In this document: piece by piece, positions 23,458-45,639 of the stretch | Numbering within the stretch: position 1 is the stretch's first letter | How the letters are laid out: every line of letters begins with the position of its first letter | DNA from: Sphaerolaimus hirsutus | Lineage: Eukaryota; Nematoda; Chromadorea; Monhysterida; Sphaerolaimidae | Assembly (NCBI GenBank): GCA_964036195.1 | Contig: OZ038460.1 | Coordinates: 18,603,504-18,667,503, forward strand | Direction: 5' to 3' | DNA length: 64,000 nucleotides | The notes under the pieces: model-generated | Told to the model about the DNA's origin: nothing | The model's database searches: none | Seen by the model: the letters and a program-made list of their open reading frames with translations, nothing else | Translations under genes and position numbers: made by a program

Positions 23458-26400
23458 CACCCAGCAACGGACTCTCGCTCGGGCACCCCCGCCAACATCG
23501 CCCAATCTGCCGCCTCCCTCCATGGGGCGGCTGCGGCGGCGCTCCGGTCGCCCACGGCCGAGGGGGCCCAGTCGGCCGGCCAGATGCACCAGGGCATGCC
23601 GCCGCAGCACGGAAACAAGGCCTACCAGCCGCCCGGCCCGGGGGGTCCCATGCCCCCCTATAATAGGGCTAGGTGGGTGGGGGGGGGGGGTTGGATTTGG
23701 GGAGGGGGGACAAATTGTCGGTTGAGGAGATGTCAAGTGACAAGTAGACTTATCTGAGAAGTATTCAGGGTTTCCAGGATTTTACCCTCGCGGTTGCTGT
23801 ATAGGTTGTAAATCGCTCATCCAGGGGGTAGTTTGGGTTGAAGACCTAATTGACGCGGCGTCAATTGAATTTTTATTGAAAGTGCGTAAAATGACTTATT
23901 TTTAATAATTCATTTCGATGAATTTTTATACAATTCACGTTTTGTCACAACATCAGTTGACGCCTCGTCAACTGTTGTGCGCCGGCTCAGTTTATGGTAG
24001 GGTTCAAACGGTGTCGACTTTGCGTGATAGGGATTGTTTTTTGATAGGGATTGTTTTCTCAGTTCCCGAAATAAGACTGTCAACTGTTTATTCTCGACTG
24101 TCAACTGTTTATTCTCCAAATTACGACTGTCAACTTTTGCAGATCGCCCGGCCGCGGGGGTTTCGGTGGTTTCACCAATGGTCAACGCGGCGGCGCCTGG
24201 GGGCCGTCCGTTTACAATCGCGGCACCGGCTACCGCGGCGGATATTGTGCGTTTTTTGTGTTTATTTTTGTTGGGGGTTTTCATGGGTGGGAATCGGGAA
24301 GCTGGGGTTTAAAAGAAAGTGGGCAGGTTTTTAGATTTGAGTTTTTGGTGGACCCTTGGTGTCAACTCGGTCAAGTGAAATCAGAAATGACGGAGGAAGG
24401 TGTAAAAATTTAGAAAGTTGTAAAAAGTTTCAGGTCAAGTTGTTGACGAAAATAGTTGTTGCGTGGATTTGCCATTACTCGTCACTTGATAGCTTGCGGA
24501 ATTTTCCGCTAGTCTGCCATGTCGGGTGCACGTGCAGAGTTTAGTTTAGATCATTAGTACGCCGGAAAATCGATCAGGCGCCCTTGTGTAGCAAATTCAA
24601 CGATTAGTCTCCAATTACCTTCACTCCGCCTACTATTTATCCCAAACAAAGTTTATCCTATTCGTCCTAATGTCCATTTCCACCCCCCTCAAACACCCCC
24701 CCCCCCCTCCCAGTGGCTGCGATGGGCGGCGGCGCGGTGTCGTACAGGCAGGCGGCCATGGCGCAGCAAAGGGGCCCCCCGCCACCCCCCATGGGGCAGC
24801 GCGGCGGCTGGCGGGGCGCCTTTTACCCCCCGCACGGACCCCCGCCCTTTGCGCGCCCGCCTAGGGGAGGCATGGTGAGGCGACTTTTTCTGTAGGGGGT
24901 GCCTTACGAAGGGGTGGGGTGGCCGGTTACTGCTCGCAGCTGTCTGGCTGGCGAGAATCTTTTATACTACATATTTATTGTATTTTTTGCCCGAGTTTTC
25001 GATAAGAACCTGTCATTTTATGTTTAAAAAAATCCATTTCCACTTAGGTGAAAAGCTATAGTAAACCGATCTATTTTCACTGTCTAGCTTTTACATGTCC
25101 TCAGCTTTTTCACTTTATGAAAAGAGCCATATACAGTGAATTTCCTTAAATCCCCGAACCCCCAGATTTTCAAGATACGTAATCTCAATGGACGAAAGTT
25201 TTTTTCAGTGGGAAAATTTTATTCTAAATTTTCCTTGTCAATTCAAATTTGACACATTTCGCCGCATTTTCAGCGCGGCGCCGGCGGCCGGCCGATGTTC
25301 CCGCAAAAATTCGACAGCGAATATGACTTTGAGAAGGCCAATGAGCAGTTTCAAGAGACTCTGAAAATATCCGACACTGACAGTGTGCAGGACAAACTCA
25401 AGACAAAGATTGGTCAGTTTTCAGGGGGTTTTAGGGGGGGGGGGGTGGTCTGCTTGTTTGTTGTTGGGTTTTTTTGGGGGGGGGCTGCTTTTTTGGGGGT
25501 TTGGTGCCTCCGTTTGAGCCGTGTGGGGATGCGGAATTGTGCGAATGTGCCCACGCACACTATTTAGTTGACGACTGAAATTTCCACTACTGATAAATAT
25601 GTTTTGAACCCAATTTTGAGTTAACTGGATTGGATCAGTTTTATCTCGGTCAACACCAGTTGACTTACCTCTCGTTAAACCGTTAAAATCAAATCTAAAA
25701 ACAAGTTGGTTTTGTCAAATCTGCCAATTTTTTCTCCGCCCTCCCCCCCCCCCGTTTCAAACCAGGTTGTTTGCGGAGAAATTCCTTTTCTCGTGCCCAA
25801 TTTTCTCACATTTTTCAACTATGTCAAACGCCGCAGTTGCATTTCCAATCGCAATTTTCAACCTAAAATTGATTATTTTTTTTCAGAGGATGGCGCGAAA
25901 AGCGACGGCGATGCCGACAAGGCCGACGGGGGTGACAAACAGACGGACGATGTTCAGCACACTGTTGGTGGGGGGTCCCCAATATTGGGGGTTCGCGTGA
26001 GTACATGTGAATCGCTGCTATGGTCGCAGTCCCGCACCCTGTAAAGTGTCAAATGTCAGGCAAAATGTCTATCGAAATGAAAAGATTTTTTTACCGAAGT
26101 TTGCCTGAAATTTGAGGCTTGGGCAGTTATAGCGATGTCACATCGATATTTTCCGTGAATATTCGACAAAACTAGTCGATTTTTCCATGTCGATAATCCC
26201 AACCATTTCGAACACCATAATCCTCATAGATAAATGCATATGATATAATTACAAATTCGCCGAAATTCGTAAAGTACGTCGAAATTCGTTAATTTCTGTG
26301 CATTTTTTTCTAATCGAAAGTCATTCTTAGGTCGGCGCCGGCGGCGACGGCACGGACCCCTGTTACGACAAATCAAAATCATTTTTCGATCGAATCTCCT

Positions 26401-26956
26401 GCGAAGCGTTGGAACGGGAGACCGGGAACAACAACAGGCAAAGGGTTAATTGGAGGCGCGAAAGGGAAATAAACGCCGAAACGTTTGGGCCCCAGGCGCT
26501 GCGCAATTATTTCGTACGTTTAAAACGTATAAAAACGTGGGCCAATAACGAGCGAGGAAAAATCCCCCCTCCCCTCTTGGCAAATTCCACGGGAAATGTT
26601 ACAAAATGTTAACAGAAGCGGCCCGTGTGCATTTGCCAGCAATCAGCTACGTTAAAAAAGTAAAAAATATTTTGTTAATAAAGCATATTTCATGAAATCG
26701 GTTGATATGTAGAAACATGTTTGAAATTTTTTACAAAATGATGATTCCCCTTTGAATAACCCCACCCCTTCAATAGTTCCCTCTAGAAAATTCTGGTGAA
26801 ACAAAAAAAACAGGGGCATTATTCGAGCAATTACGGTATTTTTAAAAAAATACACAGGCGCGTCGCGGTGGCATGAACATGCGCGGCGGCTTTTATCGTG
26901 GCGGTCACAGGGGATTTTATAGGGGCGGTCCGCCCAGGGGACAAGCGAGGTATTGA
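23458..26956 (+). CDS. LSM14: LSM14/RAP55 family mRNA-decapping regulator, C-terminal exons (5' partial)
   Basis: P-body and translational-repression protein of the LSM14/Scd6/Trailer-hitch family. Seven exons: 23458-23672, 24143-24246, 24714-24874, 25274-25412, 25887-25996, 26331-26513, 26858-26956; 1,011 nt, 336 residues and TGA. The first part is a Pro/Gly/Gln-rich linker with a short RGG block (RGGFGGFTNGQRGG). The FDF motif follows at FDSEYDFEKANEQF, then an acidic stretch, the FFD box (CYDKSKSFFDRISCE), the TFG box (REREINAETFG) and a C-terminal RGG tail. The order FDF-FFD-TFG-RGG is diagnostic. The N-terminal LSm domain is not visible upstream, so the 5' end is incomplete in my annotation. 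Exon 25887 could end at 25951, 25963 or 25996, all in phase; 25996 has the best donor (GTGAGT). Confidence 0.9.
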
Positions 26957-29140
26957 GTATTTTTTGGTAAGGTGCCAATTGGTCGTGCAAATTGACTGTG
27001 TGTATTTTACTGTGTGGTTGATGGAAATGTGGGGGTATTTTGAATGAGTATTTTTTAATATTTGGAAGATATTTTGATCTCGGCATTTGATCTTGATTTT
27101 GATTTTAAATCGGCACCAAAAATTTCATCGAAATATTTATAAAGTTGCATTTTTCATGTCTTAAATCCACCCCCCATCAATCACACAGTAATTTCAGAAG
27201 ATTACTTCAGAAAATTCACATTCAATAAATATATACATAAGCCCCTGTAATCAAGTTCTACATAGTAGTCTTAATTTTTTGTATCTACTAGGCGGTTGTG
27301 TAATGCGACCCTCACTGATGTTATCTGATGCCACAAGGGGCTCTTTATAGTTTATTTCGCGGGAAGCTTGTGCATATGTATTTTGTAAAGTTGAGTGTTT
27401 GTATTCATCCGCCGAAGGTGCATTTAGGTGCAGTAAGTTTTCTCGGGTGGTTTGATAAGCGGTGATAAAAAGGGGGCGGAGTTAGAGTGGCGTAAATATT
27501 GTGGGCGCGGTGTTTTGAGGGAAATGTGGAGAAATTTGGCAGTGTTTAAGAGATGTGGATTTGAGATGTTTCCCGCCATTTTCTGAGGCGAGGCGTTGGG
27601 CCGTAAATTGTAATTTTTAATTTTTTTTCTGTGCAAATTGCCATAGATTTTGTCATTCTATATATTTTTGGTTGGCTGGTTTTAAGCAGCTTTTCGTAGT
27701 TTTCTTATTCTATGGATGTTATTTGAGCCCGCGCTACTATCTCCGATTATTATTTTTCCTTTGATTGCGTTGAAGTTTTCGGGGGGAATTGGTTTGAATT
27801 TCGTGTTTCCCAGTTGACGTTGCTATGTTTATTGTTTTATCTTTTTTCGGTGGATAGAGAGGTCCATTTTTGAGTTGAGTGCACCCGCGTGCGGTTGCCA
27901 ATTGCGTTAGTGAATTAGATGTCACATTTATCACACTTCTTAAATATTTACATGATTGGTAAACTCACCACTTTAAAGTGCTCAAGTGGTCACTTAAAAG
28001 AGTTTGCTTGTCGTGACTTGCCATTTATCGTCGTGTGCCACTAACAGACCCTGTAAAATGTCTAATTTTATTATTTTAAACCGATTTTTTGACAATTTAC
28101 ATGAGATTTTGCAGGGCATTTTCAGGTGTGTTGGTGGCTCGTGGCCACTTTTTTTATCTCTTGTTCATTTGCGCTATTGGCAGCTGGTGTGTAAATTTTT
28201 TTAACTGTTTTCTGCCAACAATTTGTCCAAATTTGGAAGAAAAAACCCCTCAAATTTACACACTTCCACGCGTATGCATTTCTCTTTTAATTTTCACGAA
28301 TTTCGATGGCCGCCTTTTAGTGATCCGGCTTTTGTGATAGCCACCGTCGTGTTTCGTAGTTCGAAAGTGATTGAAATATTTGAATATTTTCGACCGGTTC
28401 TAGGGCTTTGTTGCGTTATTGTGAGCGGAAAGAAAGTTTCGAATATGCAAATGAAGGGACTTTGTATTTTGTATTTAATATTTCCGTGCCGGTTTTGTAA
28501 TTTTTTAAATTGAAACCATCGATATTTGCGAAATAGCGCGGTCGCGCTGGAAAAGCGTACTGAATGAAGTTTCTAGGGTTGTTTCAATTCGCAATTTTTA
28601 CAGTGGAGTTTCGTGGCGACATTCGAATAGCTCAGAGATAGCTACTATTTATCGTGTAAAACACACCAGAAATTGGTTTGTGTTTGCTCTGCATGGGCAT
28701 CATGAACGTTTACTCCCGGGGTGTCGAAATCTAGAAGACCCCTGCGCTACAAACAACAAATTAGTACTGGCAGTTCAAAGAATTTATGGCGAAATAATAA
28801 CCCCCCTCGTTTACCCCCCCCCCTCAAAATTCTCACTCTGAAAAAATAAACCCCCGAGGCGTATTTCGAGGAAATACGGTGGGCTTTTGAAGGAAGGAAG
28901 AAAGGAAGCTTATAGAAGGAAGAAAAACAATCGCTAAAATTATGGATAATACTGCTAAAAATTGGTATACAAGCACGTATTTACACACTCAAAAACAGTT
29001 GGAAAGAGGCCTCGTGCAATTCGATTGATTGATTTGGGGCTTCATTTGATGTAAAGAAAATGTTTTCGCAGGGTACTATTGACACTTGACGACGCGAGAC
29101 CTATATTTTTAGATATCTTTTATCACCGCCGATTAGCGGC
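26957..29140. other. Gene-free AT-rich spacer after LSM14
   Basis: No recognisable coding exon. It contains a fragment of the CAGACCCTGTAAAATG palindromic family near 28047 and a block near 28797-28880 with C-runs followed by TATTTCGAGGAAATACGGT, the terminus of another repeat family seen again at 46.0, 47.3, 50.8 and 52.3-52.7 kb. Confidence 0.45.
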
Positions 29141-29166
29141 GCGCGGCCGACGGGCTAGGGGGCGTC

Positions 29167-29421
29167 ATGTTCGCCAACGACATCTTGCAGCGCGACCACA
29201 AGCACTACAAGCCGCCCAACACCCAACATTCGTTGGTTTCGGTCTTTTGTGCCAAGTGTTCAGTCTCGGCGCGTCTCATGGTGCGGCGGCGCGGCCCCAA
29301 TCCGCTGCCCCGCCCCCGTCAGAATTCTTTTGCTTCCATTTCGTTGCACAACAACCTGTTTCAGTGTTCCACCATGCACAGGGGGAGGGGCGGCTCGGCT
29401 GGTCTCGACAAATACCTCTGA
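29167..29421 (+). CDS. Unrecognised short ORF, possible 5' exon
   Basis: An 84-codon frame starting MFANDILQRDHKHYKPPN in an isolated GC-rich patch, the composition typical of exons here. I recognise no domain. The SLC30A5 chain begins at 32686 and needs an upstream exon ending with two bases of a codon; a GT at 29245-29246 (GCCAA|GTGTTC) would fit that phase. This is only a candidate. It could also be chance or part of another gene. Confidence 0.2.
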   Translation: MFANDILQRDHKHYKPPNTQHSLVSVFCAKCSVSARLMVRRRGPNPLPRPRQNSFASISLHNNLFQCSTMHRGRGGSAGLDKYL

Positions 29422-29570
29422 TAGTGTTGCCTCATACATGCGGGGCCGCGAATGTCTTTGATCTTACCGCTGCGCCCATAGGATGCGTGGATGCTTTGAA
29501 GCACACCGCCGTCGTTACGCTATTCCGATGGTGCGGCTAGCACACTGCATGATGTCAACTGGTTCCGGTG

Positions 29571-31657
29571 TGTCCAGTTATGGGACTTTCGCCATATTGG
29601 ATTTTTGCGGGGTCAATGGCGCTGCACACGCTAGTTGACATAGATTCCAGCGTCAACTCAGAGTCAACTCCATTTAGTTGACACAACCTATTTCTTAGTA
29701 GACATTTACGCAGCTGCGTATGTGTTAACCTGTTTTTTGTTATTTTTTGGGTAGTTAGGTCTGATTGTTAAACGATATTGTCAACTGTGAAAAATACATT
29801 TTCAGAAATGAGTTGACCCAGCCTTCTTTGATGCTATTTGTGTGATTTAAATGTTCCTATGTTGTTAAGCAAAAGCTATTTGATATTGCAACACTTGATT
29901 ATTCATGTTAAAGTAAAGTATGATAATTTTAAAATTTATTTTCTTGTTTCACATTGAAAAATTTTTAATTTGTGACATGTGTAATTGTGTGAAAATTGTT
30001 TTGGTGATTCATGTAGTATTAATATAGGGCAATTTTTTGATATATCAACATGTTTAAATGATGCCTTAATGATAGATGAAAAAATTATTTTGTATCAAAC
30101 CAAAATTTATTTTACATTTAACACAACAAATGTATATCATATTGTAAACAGTACCAGCAGAAAGATAAAAAAATTTGGAACATAGTGATCAGTGAACAAA
30201 AAGAAATGCATACAGGAAACAAAATATATGATTTTTAGAAAATTATATGTATAAATATTTCAAAGTTATGTTTTTACTGCAATTTAAATTGTGTAATACA
30301 TGTCATTTGATAGAGGAAAAATTTTCAAACATATATTTTTTAATTGTTAAGAATGGAAACATTTTTGACTTTCAAAAATGATTTTTGAAAATGAGTGAAA
30401 AATTGCTGAGTTGAGCATGAATTCATGAATTTGACAAATACAATCACATGATATGTCAATTGAGCAATTTGGTCATTTTATTTATGACAGTCTGCATTCA
30501 CCAGTCTTTATCCACTTTTTCACCTTTTCCCTCACTACTACAGCATCAAATTACATTTTTAGTAAGTTTTGTGATAAAACTTTTTTTGAAGTTGACAAAG
30601 TTAAAAATTCATGGTTGTCAAGTGAGCGTGCGCATACGATCAGTACAAAAACCTGATGTCAACTCAAGCAAAAAATTTGGACAAAAATGTTTTTCAAAAC
30701 TTTATTAAAATTTTTCATGCAAAAAGTTCTTCTATGAAAGATGGAGTAAATTTTTCTCTATCAGAGTCTCAAATTTCATACATTTTCCATTAAAAATGAA
30801 TTAATAAAGGTACTTTTAGAAAGTCGGTGAGTGCTGTGTCAACTAGCGAAAAAACGTACTTTTTTGCACTATTTTGGGCAGTTGACAATGAAGAGCGACT
30901 ACTTGTGTCAATTGAATTTCTGTAAAATGAAAATGTCAACTAAAAATGTACACTTGCATGCACTACATACACACTTTTCACTAGTTGACATTTTCACTAT
31001 AAAAATCTGTTATTTGAGTGCAGCAAAAATGTCAACTAAAGTTGATTTTTGCCTAATAAAATCACCCAATTGGCAAAGGTAATCATCAAGAAATGTCAAC
31101 TGAATGAAAAACGTACACTTTTTAGCGCACGCGTGTCATTTTAATTGACTTGTCACTTTCTCAAAATTGTCAACTGTCCAAATTTTTCAGTTGACAAAAA
31201 AAAGTGTGCACGTTTTCAACTAACTAGGTTCTGGGGTCAACTAAAAAAAACAGTTGACTCTGAGTTGACTCAATCGACTTCTAAAAAGTAGCGTCAACCA
31301 CCGTGTGGAGCGCCAATGGCGTGTGCGGAAAAATACGTCCGCCGCCCGAATTATGTAATTCGCGTGCAGACGTATTTATAATCCGGAATATGAGAAAGAA
31401 ACTGAGATCAGCTGAAACATTTAACTTAAAAAATTAGCATTTTTGGTATAAAATTTGGGCTGCTACAGGTTTCAGGGTCTACCATCTGACCTGAAACCAG
31501 CTGGACAACAGACATTTTAGGCACTTATGTAGCATCTTTTTAAATATACGTCTGCAGACTGCACGCATATTACATCATTCAAGCGGCGGACTTATTTTTC
31601 CGCACATGCCATTGACCCCTGCGAAAATCCAATATGGCAAAAGTCCCATAACTGGAC
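29571..31657. mobile_element. 2.09-kb element with 50-bp TIRs and a nested GTCAACT-rich core
   Basis: Ends at 29571-29620 and 31608-31657 are inverted repeats with few mismatches (GTCCAGTTATGGGACTTT / AAAGTCCCATAACTGGAC). Inside, from about 29624 to 31310, a second palindromic unit starts CACACGCTAGTTGACA and ends near GTCAACCACCGTGTGG, and its arms are dense in GTCAACT/AGTTGAC. The AT-rich centre has no long ORF. Probably one element inserted into another. Confidence 0.7.
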
Positions 31658-32208
31658 TTATTCACTGGTTCGCGTGCAATGCTTATTTTCGTATGTCGGT
31701 CATTTGCTTTGAACGATGTCCTGCGACCTGTCGATTCAAATGTGAATTTCTGATCGCTATCAGTTGACGCCTGCGCAGCTAGTGTGCCTAGTGTTTGTCG
31801 CTGATTTCGCTAGGACGCTTTTACGGCTGTAGGTAGTGAGTCAAAGCCAAACGTGCTGAACCTCAAAGATACCCGAATCTGGACCTCAAAGATACCTGAA
31901 CGTGCCAACGCTCATGTAAAAGTAGCTGTAGAATATTAAACTCCGTTTGCCATTTTCCAGGGCATTTTAAATGACTTGACATTTTCCAGGGAATTTTACA
32001 TGATATTTGACGCTTTGCATGACATTATACATTGTACAGGGGCATTTTAAATGACTAGACATGAGACATTTTCCAGGGAATTTTACATGACTTTTGACAC
32101 TTTGCACGACATTTTACGGGGTCTGGGAGTGCCTTCGGATCCAGAGTAAAAAAACTGCCATACATTCTGCACAATCTATTTTGCACATTCTATTGTAAAA
32201 CGTTCAAT

Positions 32209-32648
32209 CAGTGGCGTAGCCAAGACTTTTTTGAGTGGGGTGGCGGATTGTATACGGAGCCAGGCACCCCCCCCCCCCCCCTAAAATTTAGCACTTATGT
32301 AAGCGGAATCGATTAATGTCACTGGCCCCATTTGTAGGCGCCGCGCCATGGCATGATTGGCGCTGGCGTTGGCGCTAATGTCTACTATATAAGAACAAAT
32401 TTATACCTAAATGTATGAAAATGGACCAGATTTGGCCATTTGTAGCGGTATATGCACTCGCGAAGCGTACATGACAAAAAATAAAGATTGTGGGGTACGA
32501 CGGAAATGTGCGCCTGTGCGCAAAATTTTTGCAAAGTTCCAGTTCCAACAAAATCCATTTACAAAAGTGGCATTCCTGGCATATGTGCTATCCGGCCCGG
32601 TAGGGGGGGGGGGGCGGCCGGTCCCCCGCCCCCCTGGCTACGCCACTG
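32209..32648. mobile_element. hAT-like MITE (CAGTGGCGTAGCCA ends) with perfect 8-bp TSD
   Basis: Ends CAGTGGCGTAGCCA / TGGCTACGCCACTG. Flanked by CGTTCAAT at 32201-32208 and 32649-32656. It lies 37 bp before the first annotated SLC30A5 exon. A related terminus (ACGTAGCCAGG) occurs at 39614-39952 and, degraded, near 55310-55392. Confidence 0.85.
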
Positions 32649-32685
32649 CGTTCAATCACCACCCAAACACAAAACATACCCTCAG

Positions 32686-42532
<9,847 letters not shown>

Positions 42533-43402
42533 AGGGGGTTGGGGTGGTTTTTTAAAAATTGTTTTTAAAAAAAACGTTGTTTTTTATTTGGGGTGGTAGG
42601 TTTTTTTAAGTTGATATTATTTATTTGTGTATGAGAATGAGTGTTGCGAATGTAGTTTTGTGTTGATGGAATGAGGTGATAGGTTGGCAGGCTTTTTTCA
42701 ACTGTTTTTCTCTCTCCTCGAAACTCGTAATTTGCCGAATATTTGTCCGAATTTGTTGGAAATTATTGTTAACTAGGTATAGATTTTTGTTGTCTGTTTC
42801 TCTCATCTCATAATCCCATGATTTTTTGTGCGTTTCCGATAATTTTGTGGTGAAAACTCCAAATATTTATATAAATACTTATCTATTTATTTATCTGTAA
42901 GTGTGTGTAATATAGGGTGCAGTAACATGTCCCGGTTATTTTCAGTTGCCGGAAAAAAACTGGAAATTGAAAGTTTTTACAACTCAAAACTGAAACCAAC
43001 AACAAGATTTTTCTCTGATATAAATACCTGGTTTTTGCCAAAAATATCGGTATTCATCCTATCATTGATATTTTTTAGAAAATATAACATTTTAGATTTA
43101 TCAAAATTGGTTGAAAATTATAGAACTTTATTCTCAAAGTGTTATCAAAGCTGCACCCCGTATATGTATCCAATTCATTTCACTAAAACAAAATGACTGC
43201 TATGTGATTTTTTTGTGCTTTCCCGCACCGCACTGCGGCCAATTCCGAAAGTAGACAAGTGACAAAAAAAGTGGTGAGTGGTAAGCAATTTTAAAAGTGG
43301 TATATATTTAGAAAATTTCAATATCATATCAATATCTTTATGTGCAGTACATTACGAAAATTTGTGAATGAAAATACTTATTAATTTAAAGTTAAAGTGT
43401 GC
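42533..43402. other. AT-rich 3' flank of SLC30A5
   Basis: No gene recognised. The 97-codon ORF at 42903-43196 has no domain I can name and lacks exon-like composition. Confidence 0.4.
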
Positions 43403-43627
43403 CTACACACACTAGTTTTCACCGTGACTTCGTGGGAAAACTGAATTTTTTCAAATGCAGATTAATCAACACGGTTGAATGATTTAATTCAATTTTAATG
43501 TGAATTTAAATAAATAAAGTTTAAATTTGAAAACTAAAACACATAGCATACAATAAGAGTAGGCTGAATGTCGCCATGTCGTTATTTCAGTTTTCACAGA
43601 AGTCACGGTGAAAACTAGTGTGTGTAG
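43403..43627. mobile_element. 225-bp MITE with 29-bp perfect TIRs (CTACACACACTAGTTTTC)
   Basis: 43403-43431 and 43599-43627 are exact inverted repeats. The terminus belongs to the ACACTAGT group. The AT-rich interior does not code. Confidence 0.75.
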
Positions 43628-44044
43628 GGCCAATGTCACCACTTATCGCTATTCTTAACACTTACCACTTTTATTGTCACTTGTCAACTGGTGTGATATT
43701 TATTGGTGTTGTATGGGTTCTTTTTCTTTTTTCAGCCTTCCTCACTTCTGTGCTAAATTGACATTTTTAATTTACTACGTGATTCATTGAACATGGAAGA
43801 TTTGTATCCACTTTTTTTCTGGCGTATTCAAAAGTTACTGTCAAGAGAAACGGTCATTTTCTCATTTCGAACTGGAGCTTTTTTGGCAATAAAATAAAAA
43901 TTTCGGCCCCTTTTAATTCTGGGTGGCACAAAGGCTTTTCCACATTTCACTAATCACTTTTTATTTACCTTCCTGTAAGCGCGCTTCTTCTTGTACTGAG
44001 TATTTATTTTTGTCAGTTAAATATAAATCACTGTCACTGATATG

Positions 44045-44608
44045 CAGGGTGGCCCAAACTGAAATGTGTATCTGATTTGAGAATTTTATTATGTAGTATT
44101 GGCTGGATATTATATGCTACAGTATCATCACTGTTTATTTTTTTTACATTGTAGCATGCAGAAATGGAAGATCTGTAGCTTAAAATACAGCAAAACCAAT
44201 GAAAACAACTCAATGTTGATACGCGTGTGAAATTGCGCACATGCAAAAATTTTTAAAGTATTTATAAAAAAATAAATATAACTTCCAATAACAACAGCTT
44301 CAACGTTTTTTTAAAAATAAAAAATCAATCAAAGGTTTTACAATAAAAAAACATGTTTAAAAACACTGCCCAACCATTGTGCGCAAATCATTCCATTTTT
44401 TCCATTTTCATCTTTGTGAAAGCATATTTTCGTGGTAAATTATCTCTGGCTGGAAAATGTCAAATGCTGTAAAAATTTTACATCTAGATGTCTGCGTCAT
44501 CTCTGCAAATCTGGGTGGTGAACACTCCAGACAGGAAACTCTATCATTCAATTTATATTCACTTTGAAACATTCGAATTTTTTGAGCTAATTTCATTGGG
44601 CCACCCTG
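44045..44608. mobile_element. Short-TIR DNA transposon remnant (CAGGGTGGCCCAA ends)
   Basis: Starts CAGGGTGGCCCAAACTGAA and ends TTTCATTGGGCCACCCTG, flanked by TATG on both sides (44041-44044 and 44609-44612). CAGGGTGGCC-type termini and TA-containing targets suggest Tc1/mariner kinship. No transposase frame remains. Confidence 0.65.
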
Positions 44609-44992
44609 TATGTTAGAAGTCACTTTGAAAGCATATTGAATTGAACCATGTGCGAGTCTCATTCCACAATTATTTCCATTCACTGTCTATTGCACCTTGT
44701 TTTATGTGTAAATTGCATTCAATAAAATAAATACATAAAGTCTGTTTCATTTATATTTCAACTTCCTTTTGTTGAATATATGCCTAGATCATTATTATTT
44801 TGATTAAATAATGAATGCATGAGTGTGATCCAGAAAAGTGTAGCGTGTACTTAAGTCCCTGTTAAATTCACTCTGATAGACATCTTCTGTGGACTTATTT
44901 AAATTTTTTTCTGTAGACATTTTCTGGTAATTTGGGAACTTGCTCTCAAATATGATGTGATTTAGTGTCATTTTTGAGTGAATTGCTTGTGT

Positions 44993-45171
44993 GTAGTGGT
45001 GGAAAAGTGACATGTCGCTTTTGGCGCTTGGCGCTATTTTTCTCTGGCGCCAGGAACGAAATGCCTGACGATGGCGCTGGCGCCATGGCGCTATTGGTGC
45101 GGGGGTTCGGAAAAGCGCCATGGCGCTTTTGGCGTTTGGCGCCAATGTCTTGGCGCTTTTTCGATCACTAC
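44993..45171. repeat. GGCGC-rich foldback repeat with GTAGTG...CACTAC ends
   Basis: Left GTAGTGGTGGAAAAGTGAC.., right ..GGCGCTTTTTCGATCACTAC. The interior is a tandem of GGCGCTTTTGGCGC and GGCGCCATGGCGC, so many alternative hairpins are possible. Relatives at 2861-2932, 53103-53345 and fragments near 54180 and 55085. Confidence 0.65.
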
Positions 45172-45396
45172 TGGTGTGCATTTGCCCTGGCCCGTTTGCA
45201 CTCTTGGAAAACAAAAATTCTACTCAAGTTCACATCACATGTGCGTGCAGTTGATGGATATCCATTTGCAAATTAAATCTTTAAAAATGACTGGAATCTT
45301 CAAATAATCAGCAGAGGGACTTCAAAGCGGTTTCTTTTACCTCATAAATCGTTTTTTTTCATACATGCAAACCATTTTCACACTCACTTTGCGGTG

Positions 45397-45639
45397 TGTA
45401 TACTCGGCGTACATGATACTCTGCCCTCGCACTGATTTATGTCTCGTGTTGGAAGCGAGCCAATGATCGTAAAATCATGCGATTTCCGTAAACAAATTCA
45501 TCGATGTGTATATGTTAATGAATAGCACTATAACAACAATCAATTTTGCATCTTTTTATGTAACTTGCACGCGTTAACCATCGTTGGCACACTTCCAGCT
45601 GGAACCACGCATGCAAGGTGTAAAGTAAGCGGAGTATAC
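45397..45639. mobile_element. GTATACTCGGCG-family MITE, copy
   Basis: Inverted ends GTATACTCGGCG / GGAGTATAC. Interior diverged from the copies at 9497 and 51896. Confidence 0.4.
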
